NCBI GenBank assembly: GCA_902576395.1
Contig: CACGVB010000002.1
Location: 1 to 64,000, forward strand
Reading direction: 5' to 3'
DNA from: an uncultured Pelagibacteraceae bacterium
Lineage (GTDB): Bacteria; Pseudomonadota; Alphaproteobacteria; Pelagibacterales; Pelagibacteraceae
Length of the DNA: 64,000 bases
The notes beneath the pieces were generated by a model, which did not search any database, was not told the DNA's origin, and saw only the letters and a list, made by a program, of their open reading frames with translations. The first letter of the stretch is position 1. Each line of letters starts with the position of its first letter. The position numbers and the translations under genes were made by a program. Of the stretch, positions 60,210 through 64,000 are shown in pieces.

Positions 60210-61121
60210 TTATAATTTTTTATGTCCCTTAAAAATTTCTTGAGCTGCTAAAAAAATATTTTTCTTTATACGCCATCTCAAAATTTTTTTTGCAAAATGA
60301 TTATTTCCAATTACACAATGTTTTTTTTTGATTTTTTCATAATTTAAATTTAAGTCTAAATTATTTTTTTTAATTAAATATTTTATAATATCATTTATAT
60401 AAGTTTTTTTACCAGAGCTTAGAATAATATTATTTATCCTTTTTTTTAAAAATAAAATTTTTATTAGAGCATTACAAATATCTTCAGCATGACTAAAATC
60501 CATTGTTATATTTTCTTTAATAATTTTATTTAAAAATACACGATTTTTAGAAGTTAGTGCATAAATTATTCGAGGTATAAGAAATCTTTCATTTCTAAAT
60601 AATGAATCATGATTAAATAAAATGACGTTTGTGAAATCGAAATTTTTATTATTCCTTTTAGTATTAATTAAATATTTATTTGTTTCGATTCTAAATTTAC
60701 TATAAAAATCATTAACTGTTATCTTTGATTTTTCATTTACTAGTCCATTTTTCTTTTTAAAAATTCTTGAAGAGCCACAAGAAATAAATTTGACGTCATT
60801 TTTATATTTCACTGAATTATCTACCAGACTTTTTAAATTTTTTATGTTTTCTAAATAATGTTTAAGATAATTATTTTGACCATAATTTGGATTATTTGAC
60901 GCAAGATTTAGTATTATATCTATTTTGTATGATTTAAATAATTTTTCTAATTTTTTTTTATTTTTTAAATTAAATTCAAAATATTTAACATTTTTTTTTC
61001 TTATTTTTTTTTCAAAATTTTTATCAAGTAATATAAAATTTACTTTTCTATTAGCTAGTTTTTGTAAAATTATCTTACCATCTTGACCATTAGCTCCGGT
61101 TATAAGAATATTTTTATTCAA
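60210..61121 (-). CDS. NAD-dependent epimerase/dehydratase (GDP-mannose 4,6-dehydratase-like)
   Basis: NILITGANGQDGKIILQKL, LNLASNNPNYGQNNYL, NVILFNHDSLFR. Confidence 0.78.
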   Translation of the reverse strand: MNKNILITGANGQDGKIILQKLANRKVNFILLDKNFEKKIRKKNVKYFEFNLKNKKKLEKLFKSYKIDIILNLASNNPNYGQNNYLKHYLENIKNLKSLVDNSVKYKNDVKFISCGSSRIFKKKNGLVNEKSKITVNDFYSKFRIETNKYLINTKRNNKNFDFTNVILFNHDSLFRNERFLIPRIIYALTSKNRVFLNKIIKENITMDFSHAEDICNALIKILFLKKRINNIILSSGKKTYINDIIKYLIKKNNLDLNLNYEKIKKKHCVIGNNHFAKKILRWRIKKNIFLAAQEIFKGHKKL

Positions 61122-61170
61122 TTGTTATTTAATTTAATTTAGTATATCTAAGTTTTATAAAGACATTAAA

Positions 61171-62382
61171 TTGAAAATCAAATTTTGCAGAATCTGTAAA
61201 TCAAAAAAGTTAGAGAACGTATATGACTTAGGCACTATGTCCTTTACTGGTATTTTTCCTGATTCAATTAAAAGTAAAGTTCCAAGAGGTCAATTAAAAC
61301 TAGTTAGATGTAAGAAATGCACTCTCTTACAACTAGAGGACAATTTTGACTCAAATTTAATGTACGGAGAAAATTATGGATATATGTCTTCATTAAATAA
61401 AGCAATGGAATTTCATTTAAAATTAAAATCTAAATATTTGTTAGATACTTATAAATTAAAAAAAGGAAATTCAGTTTTAGATATAGGAAGTAATGATGGA
61501 ACCTTTTTAGGTTTTTTTAAAAAAAATTTTAAATTATTTGGTTGCGATCCAACTATTAAGAAATTTAAAAAATATTATAGAAAAGATATAAATTTAATAT
61601 CTAATTTTTTTTCATCTGAAAAATTTAAAAATCAAAAGTTTGAATTGATTACTTCAATTGCAATGTTTTACGATCTTCCTGATCCATTAAAGTTTGCTAA
61701 TGATGTTAAAAGAGTTTTATCAGATAACGGCATATGGCATATTGAGATGAGTTATATGCCCTCAATGATAAGTAATAATTCTTATGATACTATTTGTCAC
61801 GAACACTTAGAGTATTATTCAGTAAGATCTTTAAAATATTTGATGGATTTGGCAAATTTAAAAATTGTAAATATTTCATTTAATCAAACAAATGGAGGAA
61901 GTATTTCACTGGATGTGGCTAAGAAGAAATCAAAATATCGAGAAAATAGAGTTTTGATAAATTGGTTACTTTTAAGAGAAAAAACCAATGGATTTAATAG
62001 TTTAAAGGTTCAAAAAGATTTTTTTAATCAATGTAAAACACATAGATTTTTACTAAATAATTTATTAAAAAAAATTAAGTCACAAGGAAAAAAAATTTAT
62101 GGTTATGGGGCATCTACTAAAGGTAATGTTATTCTGCAATACTGCAAAATTAACAAGAATATTCTTGATTATATTATTGAAGTTAATAGTTTTAAGTATA
62201 ATAGATATACGCCAGGCTCTAAGATCAAAATTGTTTCTGAAAATTATTTAAAAAAAAGGAAACCAGATTATCTTTTGGTATTACCCTGGCATTTTAAAGA
62301 TCATATTATCAAAAAAGAAAAAAAATTTTTAGATAAAGGAGGGAAGTTAATATTTCCTTTGCCAGAAATAGAGATAATTTAA
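61171..62382 (+). CDS. sugar C-methyltransferase-like SAM-dependent methyltransferase
   Basis: N-terminal zinc motif CRICKSKKL..CKKCTLLQL; VLDIGSNDGTFLGFF; YGYGASTKGNVILQY. Confidence 0.88.
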   Translation: MKIKFCRICKSKKLENVYDLGTMSFTGIFPDSIKSKVPRGQLKLVRCKKCTLLQLEDNFDSNLMYGENYGYMSSLNKAMEFHLKLKSKYLLDTYKLKKGNSVLDIGSNDGTFLGFFKKNFKLFGCDPTIKKFKKYYRKDINLISNFFSSEKFKNQKFELITSIAMFYDLPDPLKFANDVKRVLSDNGIWHIEMSYMPSMISNNSYDTICHEHLEYYSVRSLKYLMDLANLKIVNISFNQTNGGSISLDVAKKKSKYRENRVLINWLLLREKTNGFNSLKVQKDFFNQCKTHRFLLNNLLKKIKSQGKKIYGYGASTKGNVILQYCKINKNILDYIIEVNSFKYNRYTPGSKIKIVSENYLKKRKPDYLLVLPWHFKDHIIKKEKKFLDKGGKLIFPLPEIEII

Positions 62383-63080
62383 TTAATTACGTTTTTTAAG
62401 GAATATTTAAATAAGTATAAAAGAGATCCAATAATATCTCTCATTGTCATTTTTGAGCTACCAACTTTCCTGTAAGGTAAATAGATAGGTATTTCTTTAA
62501 TTGAATATTTCTTTTTATTTAACAAATATAAACTTTCCCAAAAAAAAGAATAACCATTATTTTTTGCTTTTAAAATATCATTTAATTTAATATTTTTTGT
62601 ATTGTAACACCTGTAAGCTCCTGATGAGTCGTAGCTAATATTTAAAAGAATATTAATTAAATGGTATCTGACTTTCGTCAGAAATCTTCTTTGAATAGGC
62701 CATTCAATTAAAGAGTTTTTTTGTTCAAATCTATTCGTCGAAATTAAATCATACTTTGAAGAGTATTTAATTAAATTATTTATATATTTGGGATTGTGTG
62801 TTCCATCAGCATCCATAGTTAAAACTATTTTATATTTTTTTTTATATGCAAACTTTAGTCCAGCTTTATGAGCAGAACCAATGCCTAATTTTCTTGGTCT
62901 AAAAATATAAGAGATTGTTTTATGTTTCCCTTTCAAATATAATATTTCTTCTCTGGTTCCATCAATTGAATTATCATCAATAAAAAGAATATTTAATTTT
63001 TTATCAATTTTATTAATTTTCTTAAAAAGTGTAGATATATTTTTTCTTTCATTTAATGTTGGTATTATTAATAATTTCAT
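62379..63080 (-). CDS. dolichyl-phosphate mannosyltransferase-like family 2 glycosyltransferase
   Basis: IPTLNERKNISTLFKKI, FIDDNSIDGTRE, TMDADGTHNP. Confidence 0.9.
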   Translation of the reverse strand: MKLLIIPTLNERKNISTLFKKINKIDKKLNILFIDDNSIDGTREEILYLKGKHKTISYIFRPRKLGIGSAHKAGLKFAYKKKYKIVLTMDADGTHNPKYINNLIKYSSKYDLISTNRFEQKNSLIEWPIQRRFLTKVRYHLINILLNISYDSSGAYRCYNTKNIKLNDILKAKNNGYSFFWESLYLLNKKKYSIKEIPIYLPYRKVGSSKMTMRDIIGSLLYLFKYSLKNVIN

Positions 63081-63835
63081 TTTTTAGTTATAAAAAAAAT
63101 ATCTAATACTTTTTGATTTTTAAATCTTTCTAACTTACCATTATTATTATAATATTTTTTATAACCATATTTACCTAAATATTTACTGATTTCGTTAATT
63201 TTTTTATTATTTTCAATAACCATTAATGGGTAGTTTTTGATAATTTGTTTCTTGAGACACTTTACTATTTCAAATTCATATCCGTTAACATCAATTTTAA
63301 TTAGATGAATTTTATTATTAATTACTCTAAATTTTTTTAGTTTAAGAATAGTTTTTTTTATAATAATTTTTTTATAGTTTAAAAAATCTAACTTAATTTG
63401 TTTTTTTAATTCATCTATATTGTAAAAAGTGTAAGAATACAAATATAACGGTTTCCCAAAAAAAAATATTTTAGGAATATATACTTTTATATTTTTATTT
63501 GATGTACTAATTCCATATCCAAAAATTTTTATGTTTTGATACTTTTTTTTTAATTTTTCTAATTTTTTTATAAAAAAAATGTGAGGCTCAAAACAATAAA
63601 TATTTTTTACATTTAAATTTTTAATGAAAAAATTAGCTGAAATTCCATCACTAGCTCCAATATCAATAATATTTATTTTTTTATCCTCATAAATTTCTTT
63701 TAAAATTTTGAAATCCTCCTCAAAAATATCAAATTTGATAATGATCGATCTTATAAAATAATAAAAAGTAACAAATTTTCTTACATATTTTTCAATTAAA
63801 CCTAAAAATCCTATTTGAGTTTTACTTTTTTGCAT
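63077..63835 (-). CDS. FkbM-family methyltransferase
   Basis: INIIDIGASDGISANFFI, IYCFEPHIFF, LIKIDVNGYEFEIVKCL. Confidence 0.85.
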   Translation of the reverse strand: MQKSKTQIGFLGLIEKYVRKFVTFYYFIRSIIIKFDIFEEDFKILKEIYEDKKINIIDIGASDGISANFFIKNLNVKNIYCFEPHIFFIKKLEKLKKKYQNIKIFGYGISTSNKNIKVYIPKIFFFGKPLYLYSYTFYNIDELKKQIKLDFLNYKKIIIKKTILKLKKFRVINNKIHLIKIDVNGYEFEIVKCLKKQIIKNYPLMVIENNKKINEISKYLGKYGYKKYYNNNGKLERFKNQKVLDIFFITKK

Positions 63836-64000
63836 AAGTTATATAGATGTTAGATACAATATATTCATTACACTTGATATAATATATTCAATACAGGAAT
63901 GAATTATGTAATATCATGAATTAAATAAATTATTATAATTTATAAATTTTATGTATTTAAATGATTCTCAAAAAAAATTTCTTTTAATTTTTGGTTATTT

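Noticed and set aside
63840-63900. Imperfect direct repeat (tacaatatattcatta / tataatatattcaata) at the window end
   Set aside because: Very AT-rich sequence where such repeats arise by chance; too short to support a feature
1-64000. CRISPR arrays, transposases, integrases, rRNA
   Set aside because: Looked for regularly spaced repeats and characteristic motifs; none seen in this window

Overview
AT-rich window with tightly packed genes, typical of a streamlined marine alphaproteobacterium (SAR11/Pelagibacter-like; this is inferred from gene content and style only). About 1-30.8 kb is mostly core metabolism: malonyl-CoA decarboxylase, DusA, PMM/PGM, NrdAB, a methylcitrate-cycle cluster, GlmU-like/GlmS, class II DAHP synthase, NadE, CysS, CimA, TrmJ, RpsD, Grx/BolA, pur genes, Map, SfsA, AzlCD. 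About 30.8-47.5 kb is accessory. It contains (a) a tight minus-strand operon coding for an HTH-like protein, a PrsW-type membrane protease, a pentameric ligand-gated ion channel (pLGIC), a Tat-exported flavin amine oxidase and a second pLGIC; (b) tandem secreted paralogs and several unannotated micro-ORFs, including a 55-aa secreted peptide with an internal repeat; and (c) a MORC/GHKL ATPase + Z1 helicase-like + two m5C methyltransferases + PD-(D/E)XK-like restriction/defense locus, whose Z1 protein carries a LysM-like insertion. About 53-58 kb is a tripartite tricarboxylate transporter cassette flanked by two divergent phosphosulfolactate-synthase-like genes, lying between a truncated tRNA-Leu half and an intact tRNA-Leu(UAA). 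About 60.1 kb carries a tRNA-Thr 3'-half remnant that marks the left edge of a surface-polysaccharide region running off the window. No rRNA, CRISPR array or transposase was found.
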